Source: an uncultured Gammaproteobacteria bacterium (GTDB lineage: Bacteria > Pseudomonadota > Gammaproteobacteria > Eutrophobiales > Eutrophobiaceae). Taken from it: a stretch of 64,000 bases of DNA. Below, piece by piece: positions 55,333 through 63,506 of this stretch; within the stretch, counting starts at the first letter, position 1, and each line of letters begins with the position of its first letter. The stretch is from NCBI GenBank assembly GCA_943788815.1, contig CALSRS010000001.1, positions 434,001-498,000 of the forward strand, written 5' to 3'. The notes below the pieces were generated by a model. It saw only the letters and a list, made by a program, of their open reading frames with translations. It ran no database searches and was not told where the DNA came from. A program made the position numbers and the translations under genes.

Positions 55333-56586
55333 CTATGCGCTAGATTTGTGATAGGAATCCACAGTATCACGCAGATACACCAGTAATATCAGACTGGGAA
55401 TTGCCACAAGAAAGGTAATGAAGAAAAACCAGGTCCATCCAACTGTTTCAATGAGAAATCCCGCTGGTGGACCAATAAATACCCTGGCAATCGCTGATAG
55501 TGCTGATAATAAGGCGAACTGAAATGCAGTAAAGCGATGGTCACATAAGGCTATCATTAAGCCCATAAATACTGCTGTCCCCATACCACCAACCAATTGG
55601 TCCATGGCAACAATGGTAATCATTCCCGCATAAGATTTACCTATGATTGACAAGCCCATGTATCCAAGGTTAGTCACCGCCTGTAAAATCCCAAACCATA
55701 ACAAAGGTTTATATAAACCATGTGTCACCACAAACCCACCGCCAATAAAGGCACCTATCACCGTCGCTGTAATCCCAAGCCATTTATATAACACACCCGT
55801 TTCGGTCAGCGTAAAACCCTGTTCTCGGATAAAGAATAAGGAATTCAAGGCAATCGCAGAGGCATCGGCAAATTTATAAATGATAATAAAAACCAAAAGC
55901 CATAAGCCATGTTTACGAAACAAAAACTCTTTTAGCGGTTTAACTACGGCATCTTGTAATGAAACCGGTGGTTTCTCATTTACTACAGGTTCAGGACCCC
56001 AGAATGTTGACACCATACATATGCCCAACAATGCTGCCATCAGACAATAAGTAAACTGCCAACCCAAATTATCTGCGAGGATCCAGGCAAGTCCCCCAGA
56101 CACTAGCATAGCGATACGGTATGACGAAGTGGTGACTGCTGCCCCGAAACCTCTTTCCTCAGGTTTCAAAAGATCTGCTCGATAGGCGTCAATCGCAATG
56201 TCCTGTGATGCGGACATAAATGCCAGTGCTAGTGCAAGCATGCCAAGAAAATATATATGTTGCTCTGGATCTGTAAATGCCATTTGGAGAATTATGAGCA
56301 CTAGACCTACTTGTGTAATTAGTATCCAGCCCCGCCGTCTACCCATAAACGGTGGTATAAATCTATCCATTATGGGCGCCCAGATGAACTTAAATGTATA
56401 CGGCAGTCCTATCAATGAAAAAAATGCAACGGTTTGTATGTCGACATCGGTGGTAGCAAGCCATGCCTGTAAAGTACTACCAGACAGCGCTAAGGGCAGG
56501 CCTGATGCAAAACTAACAAAAAGAATCATCGCCATATTACGGTTGGCGAGTGAATCTATAATCTTCCGATAACGATTAGAAAACAT
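55333..56586 (-). CDS. AmpG-like MFS permease
   Basis: A 417-residue major-facilitator protein with 12 hydrophobic segments. SFASGLPLALSGSTLQAWLATTDVDIQTVAFFSLIGLPYTFKFIWAPIMDRF (residues 24-75) is the typical AmpG start, and GRRRGWILITQVGL and SQDIAIDAYRADLL are further AmpG hallmarks. AmpG imports anhydro-muropeptides for cell-wall recycling. The assignment to true AmpG rather than a related acetyl-CoA or siderophore permease is likely but not certain. It is convergent with the preceding gene, with only eight bases between their stops, and divergent from the CYTH gene. Confidence 0.88.
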   Translation of the reverse strand: MFSNRYRKIIDSLANRNMAMILFVSFASGLPLALSGSTLQAWLATTDVDIQTVAFFSLIGLPYTFKFIWAPIMDRFIPPFMGRRRGWILITQVGLVLIILQMAFTDPEQHIYFLGMLALALAFMSASQDIAIDAYRADLLKPEERGFGAAVTTSSYRIAMLVSGGLAWILADNLGWQFTYCLMAALLGICMVSTFWGPEPVVNEKPPVSLQDAVVKPLKEFLFRKHGLWLLVFIIIYKFADASAIALNSLFFIREQGFTLTETGVLYKWLGITATVIGAFIGGGFVVTHGLYKPLLWFGILQAVTNLGYMGLSIIGKSYAGMITIVAMDQLVGGMGTAVFMGLMIALCDHRFTAFQFALLSALSAIARVFIGPPAGFLIETVGWTWFFFITFLVAIPSLILLVYLRDTVDSYHKSSA

Positions 56587-56636
56587 AATTTAGACTATTC
56601 TTGTTTATGAGTTTCAGTAAAGATAATATCACAGTC

Positions 56637-57104
56637 ATGGGCGTTGAAATCGAAAGAAAATATACTGTTATTAGTGAGGCATGGAAACAAAATATCACAG
56701 GCTCAGATAATATCATTCAGGGCTATCTTGCCAATACAGATAAATGTTCAATTCGGATTAGGTCATCATCTGATAAAGCCAGCATTAACATCAAATCCAT
56801 GAGGATCGGAATTCAACGATCAGAGTTTGAATATCCCATTCCAATTGATGAAGCAAAGCACATGCTGAACAAGCTGAGTATACAACCGCTCATAATTAAA
56901 ACCCGTTATTATGTTAATCATGCCGATGATTGCTGGGAAGTTGATGTATTTGAAGGTGAGAATGCCGGGCTTGTGGTTGCCGAAATAGAGTTGGATGAGC
57001 CAGATCAGGCATTTGATATCCCTACGTGGTTAGGGGATGAAGTCTCAAACGACATTCGATATTACAATGTATCCCTGGTAGAGAATCCCTATCAGAACTG
57101 GTAA
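56637..57104 (+). CDS. CYTH domain protein (triphosphate tunnel metalloenzyme)
   Basis: A protein of about 155 residues of the CYTH family, which hydrolyses inorganic triphosphate or related compounds. The signature E-I-E-R-K (ExExK) opens the protein at the ATG chosen here; a longer frame starts at 56601 but has no better ribosome site. Further tunnel residues are SIRIRSSSDKASINIKSM, RSEFEYPIP, KTRYYV and WEVDVFEGENAGLVVAEIELD. It is a short stand-alone CYTH protein like YgiF's N-terminal half or bacterial NeuTTM, without a CHAD domain. Confidence 0.9.
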   Translation: MGVEIERKYTVISEAWKQNITGSDNIIQGYLANTDKCSIRIRSSSDKASINIKSMRIGIQRSEFEYPIPIDEAKHMLNKLSIQPLIIKTRYYVNHADDCWEVDVFEGENAGLVVAEIELDEPDQAFDIPTWLGDEVSNDIRYYNVSLVENPYQNW

Positions 57105-57134
57105 TCCAGCATATTTCATATATTTTTACAGATT

Positions 57135-57163
57135 TTGACCTGTCCAGTTATCATACGTAGACT
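57135..57163 (+). promoter_or_regulatory. Predicted sigma70 promoter of moaA
   Basis: TTGACC (57135-57140) and TAGACT (57158-57163) with 17 bp between, 45 bp before the ATG. No Moco riboswitch fold is visible in the short leader. Confidence 0.55.
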
Positions 57164-57207
57164 AGAATAATATATATTTAGATTAACCAAGGGTAGGCAT
57201 TACACGC

Positions 57208-58218
57208 ATGCTAGATGTCGTAAATAATGAAAATAAACTGGTCGACAATTTTGGTCGCACAGTTAACTACGTTCGCATTTCTGTCACTGATAGGTGTGAT
57301 TTTCGTTGCGTCTATTGTATGGAAGAGGAAATGGAATTTTTACCTCGAAAACAATTGCTCACCCTCGAAGAGTTGGCATGGATAGGTAGAGCATTTACAG
57401 AACTGGGTGCATCAAAAATTCGGGTCACCGGTGGTGAACCGCTAGTACGTAATAATGTCATTAAGCTATTTGAAGATCTTGGTAATTTACCAGGGATAAG
57501 TGAATTAGTAACAACAACCAATGGTTCACAACTGGTCAAATATGCAAAACCATTAAAGGCAGCCGGCGTGAAAAGGATCAATATCAGTCTGGATTCTTTA
57601 CAGGCGGATAAATTCAAACAAATGTCCAGAGTGGGTGACCTTGCCAAGGTGCTGGCTGGAATTGATGCTGCTTTGGATGCGGGGTTTGAAAAAATAAAAA
57701 TCAATACTGTTATTTTAAAAAACAGAAATCATGATGAAATTACAGACCTTGTAATGTTTGCGGGTGAACGTGGAATAGATATTAGTTTTATCGAGGAAAT
57801 GCCTCTTGGTGTGACAGATAGTCATGACAGAAAGGAAGCGTATTATTCCAGTGACCAGATTAAAGCCGATCTTGAAAATACTTTAACTCTTTTGCCCACT
57901 ACGGAAAAAACCGGCGGCCCATCAAAATATTTTAAAATATCCGAAACCGGCACACTGGTTGGGTTTATATCACCACATAGTCATAATTTTTGTGACCAAT
58001 GTAATCGTGTCCGGGTCACCTGTGAAGGCAGATTACTATTATGCCTGGGCCAGGAACATTCGGTGGACCTAAAACCTACAGTACGTTCCCATCCAGGTGA
58101 TATCGACAAGCTTAAACAGGTAATCCGCGATTCTATGGACATAAAACCTAAAGGACATGATTTTAATCTTGATGTGAAACCCGTCATATTTAGACACATG
58201 AACGTGACAGGTGGTTAA
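57208..58218 (+). CDS. moaA: GTP 3',8-cyclase MoaA
   Basis: A radical SAM enzyme that starts molybdenum cofactor synthesis from GTP, together with MoaC. The SAM cluster motif C-D-F-R-C-V-Y-C is at residues 30-37. The second cluster is in FCDQCNRVRVTCEGRLLLCLG near 270. The protein ends in the conserved Gly-Gly (NVTGG) that is essential in this family. The length of 336 residues is normal. mobA starts 38 bp downstream and moeA follows, so moaA-mobA-moeA is probably one unit. Confidence 0.96.
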   Translation: MLDVVNNENKLVDNFGRTVNYVRISVTDRCDFRCVYCMEEEMEFLPRKQLLTLEELAWIGRAFTELGASKIRVTGGEPLVRNNVIKLFEDLGNLPGISELVTTTNGSQLVKYAKPLKAAGVKRINISLDSLQADKFKQMSRVGDLAKVLAGIDAALDAGFEKIKINTVILKNRNHDEITDLVMFAGERGIDISFIEEMPLGVTDSHDRKEAYYSSDQIKADLENTLTLLPTTEKTGGPSKYFKISETGTLVGFISPHSHNFCDQCNRVRVTCEGRLLLCLGQEHSVDLKPTVRSHPGDIDKLKQVIRDSMDIKPKGHDFNLDVKPVIFRHMNVTGG

Positions 58219-58256
58219 TTAGCAAAATTCCTGACGATATAAGCTCGGCCTTTTCT

Positions 58257-58859
58257 ATGGCAGAAGAATTCCAGAAAAATGTTACTGGCGCAATCCTCGC
58301 CGGCGGGCTATCCAGGCGTATGAAAGGAATCGACAAGGGCTTATTGCAACTAAACAATAAACCATTGCTTGAATATGCCATTGAGAAAATTCGACCACAA
58401 ACATCAAATATTTTCATCAATACTAATACTCATATTACAGAATATGAGCAATTTGGCTTTCAAATTGTAGAAGATGATATACAGGGCTATCCTGGTCCAT
58501 TAGCAGGAATTTCAGCCTGCCTCAAACTAGCTAATACAGAATTCATATTGTGTGTGCCGTGTGACTCGCCTCTACTACCAGATAATTTGGGGGCTAACTT
58601 ATACCAGGTAATGAAACAACATAGTGCAGATATCGCCTATAGCCATGATGGCACTCGTGCTCAACCCTTGTTTGCATTGATAAAATGTAAGCTGGCTGCA
58701 TCTGCATCTGAATACTTAATGTCTGGTCATAACAAAGTAGAAACATGGTATAAACAACATAAAGCGATTGAGTGTGATTTTTCTGATCAGGCAGTCAAAT
58801 TTTTGAATATTAATTCTGAGCAAGACCTTCAAAAGGCTAGTAATATCCATATAGAATAA
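58257..58859 (+). CDS. mobA: Molybdenum cofactor guanylyltransferase MobA
   Basis: This enzyme joins GMP to molybdopterin to form the MGD cofactor of the DMSO-reductase family. The nucleotide-binding start AILAGGLSRRMKGIDKGLLQLNNKPLLEYAI is complete, and CVPCDSPLLPDNLG is the metal-binding strand. The length of 200 residues is normal. Its presence shows that the cell also makes MGD enzymes, since SoxC itself uses the simpler MPT cofactor. It lies between moaA and moeA. Confidence 0.95.
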   Translation: MAEEFQKNVTGAILAGGLSRRMKGIDKGLLQLNNKPLLEYAIEKIRPQTSNIFINTNTHITEYEQFGFQIVEDDIQGYPGPLAGISACLKLANTEFILCVPCDSPLLPDNLGANLYQVMKQHSADIAYSHDGTRAQPLFALIKCKLAASASEYLMSGHNKVETWYKQHKAIECDFSDQAVKFLNINSEQDLQKASNIHIE

Positions 58860-58932
58860 ATAGAATTTAACAATACCAGAATACTCTTGTCGACCCAGTC
58901 TAATATATAACTATCAATACAACGAAAATATT

Positions 58933-60201
58933 ATGTCCGACTTTACATTTAACAATGAACAAAGCTGTGAGGACGACAGTGATCCTTCCTCGCTACTCAT
59001 GGACAGTGCGTTGAGTAAAATTCTATCTGAAATCTCTCAAGTCACAGAAACACAAGTTATCGATATCACTGAAATATTAGGAAGAGTACTGGCACAGGAC
59101 ATTATTGCTGAAATCAATGTTCCTGCGGCTGCAAACTCTGCCATGGATGGCTATGCCATACTCTCTGGTGATATCCCTGGTGACGAACGCAATGAATTAA
59201 AGATTATCGGAACCTCCTGGGCAGGTAAACCTTACACAGCAGAAGTCCATTGTGGTCAATGCGTAAGAATCATGACTGGCGGTGTCTTACCCCATGAGAC
59301 TGACACCGTAGTTATGCAGGAAAATGTCCAGCTTAAAGGTGACAGTATCATTATTGATGCCCGTGCGGTAAAAGGTGATAACGTTAGACCCATCGGTGAA
59401 GATTTTTGTAAAGGCGATACTATTATCCAGGCAAACACTCGTCTATCAGCGGCACATATTGGGGTGATTGCTTCATTGGGAATCAGAACAGTAGAGGTTT
59501 TTAGAAAGCTCAAAGTTGCATATTTTTTAACCGGAGATGAATTACGTTCAATTGGCGAAGTGCTGAAACCTGGGCAGATATATGACAGTAACAGCTATAC
59601 TCTTGCCGGAATGCTGACAAATCCAGCAATTGATGTCCATAAGCTTGGAATCATTCCGGACGACAAACAGACGACTAGAGACGCCTTGGAGAACGCGGCA
59701 GCAACAGCAGACATCGTCATTACCACGGGGGGTGTTTCGGTAGGAGAAGCAGATTATGTCAGGGACGCACTTGAAGCACTGGGGAAAGTTAGTTTGTGGA
59801 AAGTTGCAATGAAACCTGGTCGCCCTCTGGCATTTGGTAAGGTTGTAAATGCGGCTTTTTTTGGACTCCCGGGTAACCCTGTATCCGCCATGGTGACGTT
59901 TTACCAGTTTGTTTTACCCGCGATAAATAAGGCTATGGGAATTAAAGATACCACGACACTGAGTTTTAAGGTCGTTAGTCTGTCATTTCTGAAAAAACGC
60001 CCAGGACGTGTTGAATATCAACGGGGCATTCTATCTCGTGACAATAGTGGTGAACTTGTTGTCAGCAATACCGGGGGGCAAGGGTCAGGGATTTTAAGTT
60101 CAATGGCAAATGCCAACTGTTTTATTATCTTGCCACTGGAGAGTGATGGCGTGAGCCCCGGTGAAACAGTAGAGGTACAACCGTTTTATGGGTTGATGTG
60201 A
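58933..60201 (+). CDS. moeA: Molybdopterin molybdenumtransferase MoeA
   Basis: MoeA inserts molybdate into adenylated molybdopterin. The 422-residue protein contains the N-terminal NSAMDGYAI, the MoCF domain TGDELRSIGEVLKPGQIYDSNSY and ITTGGVSVGEADYVRDAL, and the late PGRPLAFGKVVNAAFFGLPGNPVSAMVTF. A 25-residue acidic N-terminal extension (EDDSDPSS) precedes the usual start region. It is the last gene of the moaA-mobA-moeA unit. Confidence 0.95.
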   Translation: MSDFTFNNEQSCEDDSDPSSLLMDSALSKILSEISQVTETQVIDITEILGRVLAQDIIAEINVPAAANSAMDGYAILSGDIPGDERNELKIIGTSWAGKPYTAEVHCGQCVRIMTGGVLPHETDTVVMQENVQLKGDSIIIDARAVKGDNVRPIGEDFCKGDTIIQANTRLSAAHIGVIASLGIRTVEVFRKLKVAYFLTGDELRSIGEVLKPGQIYDSNSYTLAGMLTNPAIDVHKLGIIPDDKQTTRDALENAAATADIVITTGGVSVGEADYVRDALEALGKVSLWKVAMKPGRPLAFGKVVNAAFFGLPGNPVSAMVTFYQFVLPAINKAMGIKDTTTLSFKVVSLSFLKKRPGRVEYQRGILSRDNSGELVVSNTGGQGSGILSSMANANCFIILPLESDGVSPGETVEVQPFYGLM

Positions 60202-60316
60202 AATATTTTTGAGTGGTAAAGCGTTAGGCGTGGGGTGTCGAAATCGGATACATTGTAATTAACCCATTCATATGAGTAACTGCCATTCACTTTTTTCGTA
60301 TTCTAATCGTGCCGAC

Positions 60317-60337
60317 TCATCACTCCTCACTCTTCAC
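60317..60337. repeat. Short heptameric repeat at the moaE 3' end
   Basis: On the minus strand GTGAAGA, GTGAGGA, GTGATGA; these encode the last residues (VKSEE) and the TGA stop at 60320-60322. A more degenerate copy lies at about 60219-60245 after moeA. Nothing else is seen in 60202-60319. Confidence 0.65.
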
Positions 60338-60772
60338 ATATCCCGAGGTATTATTCTTCACCCATCGCTGCCCTTCTTTCGTTTGTTCTTTTTTCCAAAA
60401 AGGGGCTTGTGATTTCAGATCTTCAAGGATGTGTTTGCAGGCGTCCAATGCATCACCGCGATGTGCGGCCCATACGCCTATAGCGACGATGGCATCACCA
60501 ATGCTAATCTCCCCCACTCGATGTATAACCATAACATCCAGTAAGGACCATTTCTCAATCGCGTTCTGACATATTTTTTCTATGTGTTTTTCTGTCATAC
60601 CAGGATAATATTCCAGCATCATCCCGGTCACCTTTTGATTGTCATTAAAATCTCGCATGGAACCAACAAAGGAGGCCGTTGCACCAAAGCGACCATCTTT
60701 ATCCAGTGATGATTGATATTGCGCAATCACCTCATAGGGATTAAATACCGATTCAGTAATTTCAACTTTCAT
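60320..60772 (-). CDS. moaE: Molybdopterin synthase catalytic subunit MoaE
   Basis: The large subunit of molybdopterin synthase, 150 residues. GATASFVGSMRDFNDNQKVTGMMLEYYPGMTEKHI, VMVIHRVGEISIGDAIVAIGVWAAHRGDALDACKHILEDLKSQAPFWKKEQ contains the conserved active-site lysines near the end of the domain. moaD lies three bases upstream on the same strand. The C terminus runs into heptameric repeat units. Confidence 0.96.
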   Translation of the reverse strand: MKVEITESVFNPYEVIAQYQSSLDKDGRFGATASFVGSMRDFNDNQKVTGMMLEYYPGMTEKHIEKICQNAIEKWSLLDVMVIHRVGEISIGDAIVAIGVWAAHRGDALDACKHILEDLKSQAPFWKKEQTKEGQRWVKNNTSGYVKSEE

Positions 60773-60775
60773 AGG

Positions 60776-61006
60776 TCAACCACCCGTTACTGCGGGGAAA
60801 AATGCCAGCTCATCGCCATCTTTTAAGCTTGCGTCATGCCGCGTATATTCCATATTAACTGCGACCTTAATGTCTGTCGGCATGTCTTTATCCATAATCG
60901 TCCGCCAGACATCCGAGACTGTCATACCTTGTTGGAATTGAATTATATCCTGGCTTTTTCCCGTCTCTTCTCGCAAAACTGCAAAATATTTAACTGTAAT
61001 GGACAT
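60776..61006 (-). CDS. moaD: Molybdopterin synthase sulfur carrier subunit MoaD
   Basis: A ubiquitin-fold protein of about 76 residues whose C-terminal Gly-Gly (FFPAVTGG) is thiocarboxylated to deliver sulfur for the dithiolene. VKYFAVLREETGKSQDII and LKDGDELAFFPAV are typical. The start at 61006 fits the family; an upstream start at 61021 adds five residues. It is co-transcribed with moaE and divergent from moaC. Confidence 0.95.
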   Translation of the reverse strand: MSITVKYFAVLREETGKSQDIIQFQQGMTVSDVWRTIMDKDMPTDIKVAVNMEYTRHDASLKDGDELAFFPAVTGG

Positions 61007-61073
61007 TAATCGTATACTCACTGACTCAAATACAAGTTACCAGTATATATGATATGGGAAATTACAGGCAGAT

Positions 61074-61553
61074 ATGAACAAACTCTCACATTTCAATAAA
61101 CAAGGGGAAGCGCATATGGTGGATGTGGGTGATAAACCTGTTACCCACAGAATAGCTATCGCCGGTGGTAGTATTACCATGCAAGCTGAAACACTGGAAC
61201 TCATCGAGATGGGAACGCACAAAAAGGGGGATGTATTGGGTATTGCACGTGTCGCTGGCATTATGGCAGCGAAAAAAACGTCTGATCTAGTGCCGCTATG
61301 TCACCCATTGTCGCTATCTCATATTGAGATTGATCTCACATGTGTTCAATCTACAAATAAGGTCAGTTGTAAGGTACGTGTGGAAACCACAGGACAAACG
61401 GGTGTGGAAATGGAAGCCTTGACCGCTGTTCAGATTACGCTGTTGACCATTTATGATATGTGTAAGGCTGTCGATCGCGGCATGACCATTTCAGACATCC
61501 AGTTACTGGAAAAATATGGTGGCAAATCTGGAGACTGGAACCGAACTGACTGA
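61074..61553 (+). CDS. moaC: Cyclic pyranopterin monophosphate synthase MoaC
   Basis: MoaC converts the MoaA product to cyclic pyranopterin monophosphate. The 159-residue protein has [47 protein letters not shown], the catalytic region [17 protein letters not shown] and CKAVDRGM. It is divergent from moaDE and convergent with the cytochrome gene, one base between the stops. Confidence 0.96.
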   Translation: MNKLSHFNKQGEAHMVDVGDKPVTHRIAIAGGSITMQAETLELIEMGTHKKGDVLGIARVAGIMAAKKTSDLVPLCHPLSLSHIEIDLTCVQSTNKVSCKVRVETTGQTGVEMEALTAVQITLLTIYDMCKAVDRGMTISDIQLLEKYGGKSGDWNRTD

Positions 61554-61554
61554 A

Positions 61555-62091
61555 TCAGTATTCAGGACCAATAATTTTAAATAATCTCTGCATACCTGGT
61601 TCCCATTGATCAATGGGAGGTGGGACATATCCATTTTTGTTTGGCATTTCAACGTCGAGCAGGTTCGCTTGAGTTAATTCGGCAGATTCAGGAATAATCC
61701 CGTTTTTATGCAAAAGAAAAGCAGTTAGCGCATAGACCTCATCTGAGCTTAATGACCCTTCCAGATATAAGGGCATGGCCCGGTTGATATAGCTCCATAC
61801 TGAACTTGCAAATGGCCAGTTGCTGCCCATCGTATTTCGACCAACCAATCTAGGTGCGCTTGCCCCTACACCATCAACTCCATGACAGGCCAGACACTTG
61901 GTAGCATAAAGTTTCTCACCGTCTACAACTGAACCTCTCCCCTGTGGTAACTCCTTGCCATCACCCGGATTTATTGCAATGTCCCATTGCTGGATCTCAG
62001 AATCCAATGCAGTTCGTCCAAGATTATAAGTGACACCCTGCGCTTGCACGAGACTGGATATCAATATCAGACTAAACAGATAATATTTCAT
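61555..62091 (-). CDS. SoxD-like monohaem cytochrome c
   Basis: A periplasmic cytochrome of 178 residues. The signal peptide ends near LVQAQG, and the haem motif is C-L-A-C-H at about residue 70. The segment before it (YNLGRTALDSEIQQWDIAINPGDGKELPQGRGSV) is typical of the N-terminal domain of SoxD, partner of the Mo enzyme SoxC. Standard SoxD is a longer dihaem protein; this one has only one haem. It lies five bases after soxC on the same strand. It probably takes electrons from SoxC. Confidence 0.9.
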   Translation of the reverse strand: MKYYLFSLILISSLVQAQGVTYNLGRTALDSEIQQWDIAINPGDGKELPQGRGSVVDGEKLYATKCLACHGVDGVGASAPRLVGRNTMGSNWPFASSVWSYINRAMPLYLEGSLSSDEVYALTAFLLHKNGIIPESAELTQANLLDVEMPNKNGYVPPPIDQWEPGMQRLFKIIGPEY

Positions 62092-62096
62092 GTCTC

Positions 62097-63353
62097 TTAG
62101 ATTATTGCGTAGGAATTATAGACTGAACCGTTTTCGCGAATTCCCCAGGGTTGTATAGAATTGTGATGCCCGGAACCACGTTGTTCTCGGGTCGGCAACT
62201 TATCCGGGTCTACTCCCCAATATCGGGCAAATTGATGACGCGATGGTTGCACTTGATTCTGTTCATCTATACACCTGGCCATAATATGGGTAGGTTCACC
62301 GTTCCACTTCCATATTGAGTTGAACCTTGTATGTGCCATTTTGTGCTGAGGTCCTTCAATGTCTGCTTGACGCCAGATTTTCCCGGCATCCGTAGAGACC
62401 TCTACTTTTTTCACTGCACCCCCACCAGACCAGGCAAGACCAGTAATACGATAATAACCAGGACCAGACATAAGTTGCTGCTCTCCTGATGGTGAAGTGA
62501 TCACAGACTTGGGGCCATTTTCATAATTATAAAATGGTGTGCGTTCATCTGATTGACGACCGGGGCGCACAGTATACTGGCGTATTTCCTGGTAGCCCAT
62601 GTATGGACGGTCCACAACCTTAATGCGGCGTAGCCACTTGATGCTATATAGCGCTTCAAATCCAGGCACCAGAACACGCAGTGGATACCCATTTTGCGGA
62701 CGTATAGGCTCACCGTTTTGTCCATAGGCAATCATAACGTCATCTAGTGCTTTCTTCATAGGCAGACTTTTTACCATCTTTCCCGGTTCTGCCCCTTCGT
62801 AAATGACCCACTTTGCATTAGCGTCATAACCTGCTTCTTGTAATAAGGTAGACATTAATACACCCGTCCATTCTGCGCATGAGGTCTTACCATGTGACCC
62901 TTGTACAGTTGGCTCCATCACCTCTGGACGGTTTGCCTGGCATTCCAGGTAATGTATGCGCGACACCGAGGGTAATCTGAGTAAATCATCCATGGTAAAC
63001 ACCAAAGAGCGATCTACCATGCCATGTATGATTAATTTGTGATCATCTGGATTGATATCCGGGGGATAGTAACCTTGCATGGTGGCAAAGTGTAAAGAAT
63101 TGGGCGTAATAATCCCCATGGAATCCTGTAAGGGTGTCAACATTCCTTCGTGACGGCCAAAGGCACGATGTGTCTCGTCTATGTCTGCAATACGCTGACT
63201 GGTGACAAAACGGGAACGCCCACCGTATGCGAGCACATCATTACTGGATTCATTTGAAGTCTGTGCACCTGCCGCTTTAATACTACCCAGAGTGATCCCC
63301 ATCATGGCAGTTCCGTGGGTAAGAAAACGTCTTCGATCAAGCAGATTCTTCAT
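62097..63353 (-). CDS. soxC: Sulfane dehydrogenase SoxC (molybdenum enzyme)
   Basis: A periplasmic Mo enzyme of the sulfite oxidase family, 418 residues. In the Sox pathway SoxCD oxidises the sulfane sulfur carried by SoxYZ. A Tat signal starts it (RRRFLTHG). HYLECQANRPEVMEPTVQGSHGKTSCAEWTGVLM contains the Mo-ligating Cys (TSCAEW) and lies in the cofactor domain. PQNGYPLRVLVPGFEALYSIKWLRRIKVVD and the dimerisation domain (VEVSTDAGKIWRQADI) follow. GGGGGG lies close before the ATG. It is flanked by two SoxD-like cytochromes, and Moco genes are next door. No soxXYZAB is in the window. Confidence 0.94.
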   Translation of the reverse strand: MKNLLDRRRFLTHGTAMMGITLGSIKAAGAQTSNESSNDVLAYGGRSRFVTSQRIADIDETHRAFGRHEGMLTPLQDSMGIITPNSLHFATMQGYYPPDINPDDHKLIIHGMVDRSLVFTMDDLLRLPSVSRIHYLECQANRPEVMEPTVQGSHGKTSCAEWTGVLMSTLLQEAGYDANAKWVIYEGAEPGKMVKSLPMKKALDDVMIAYGQNGEPIRPQNGYPLRVLVPGFEALYSIKWLRRIKVVDRPYMGYQEIRQYTVRPGRQSDERTPFYNYENGPKSVITSPSGEQQLMSGPGYYRITGLAWSGGGAVKKVEVSTDAGKIWRQADIEGPQHKMAHTRFNSIWKWNGEPTHIMARCIDEQNQVQPSRHQFARYWGVDPDKLPTREQRGSGHHNSIQPWGIRENGSVYNSYAII

Positions 63354-63506
63354 GTGCCCCCCTGGTGATTTACGTGATACTCGGGAATTCCATATTCATT
63401 GATTTTTATTGATGCCATTGAGTATGTCAAGAAACTAAGCCACCTGGGTTAATTAAGCTGATGATTGCGCCAAATATTGTATTTGGCATCTTGTTATTGC
63501 TGATAT

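Noticed and set aside
57105-57207. A Moco riboswitch upstream of moaA.
   Set aside because: The leader is short and AT-rich and shows no matching paired helices.
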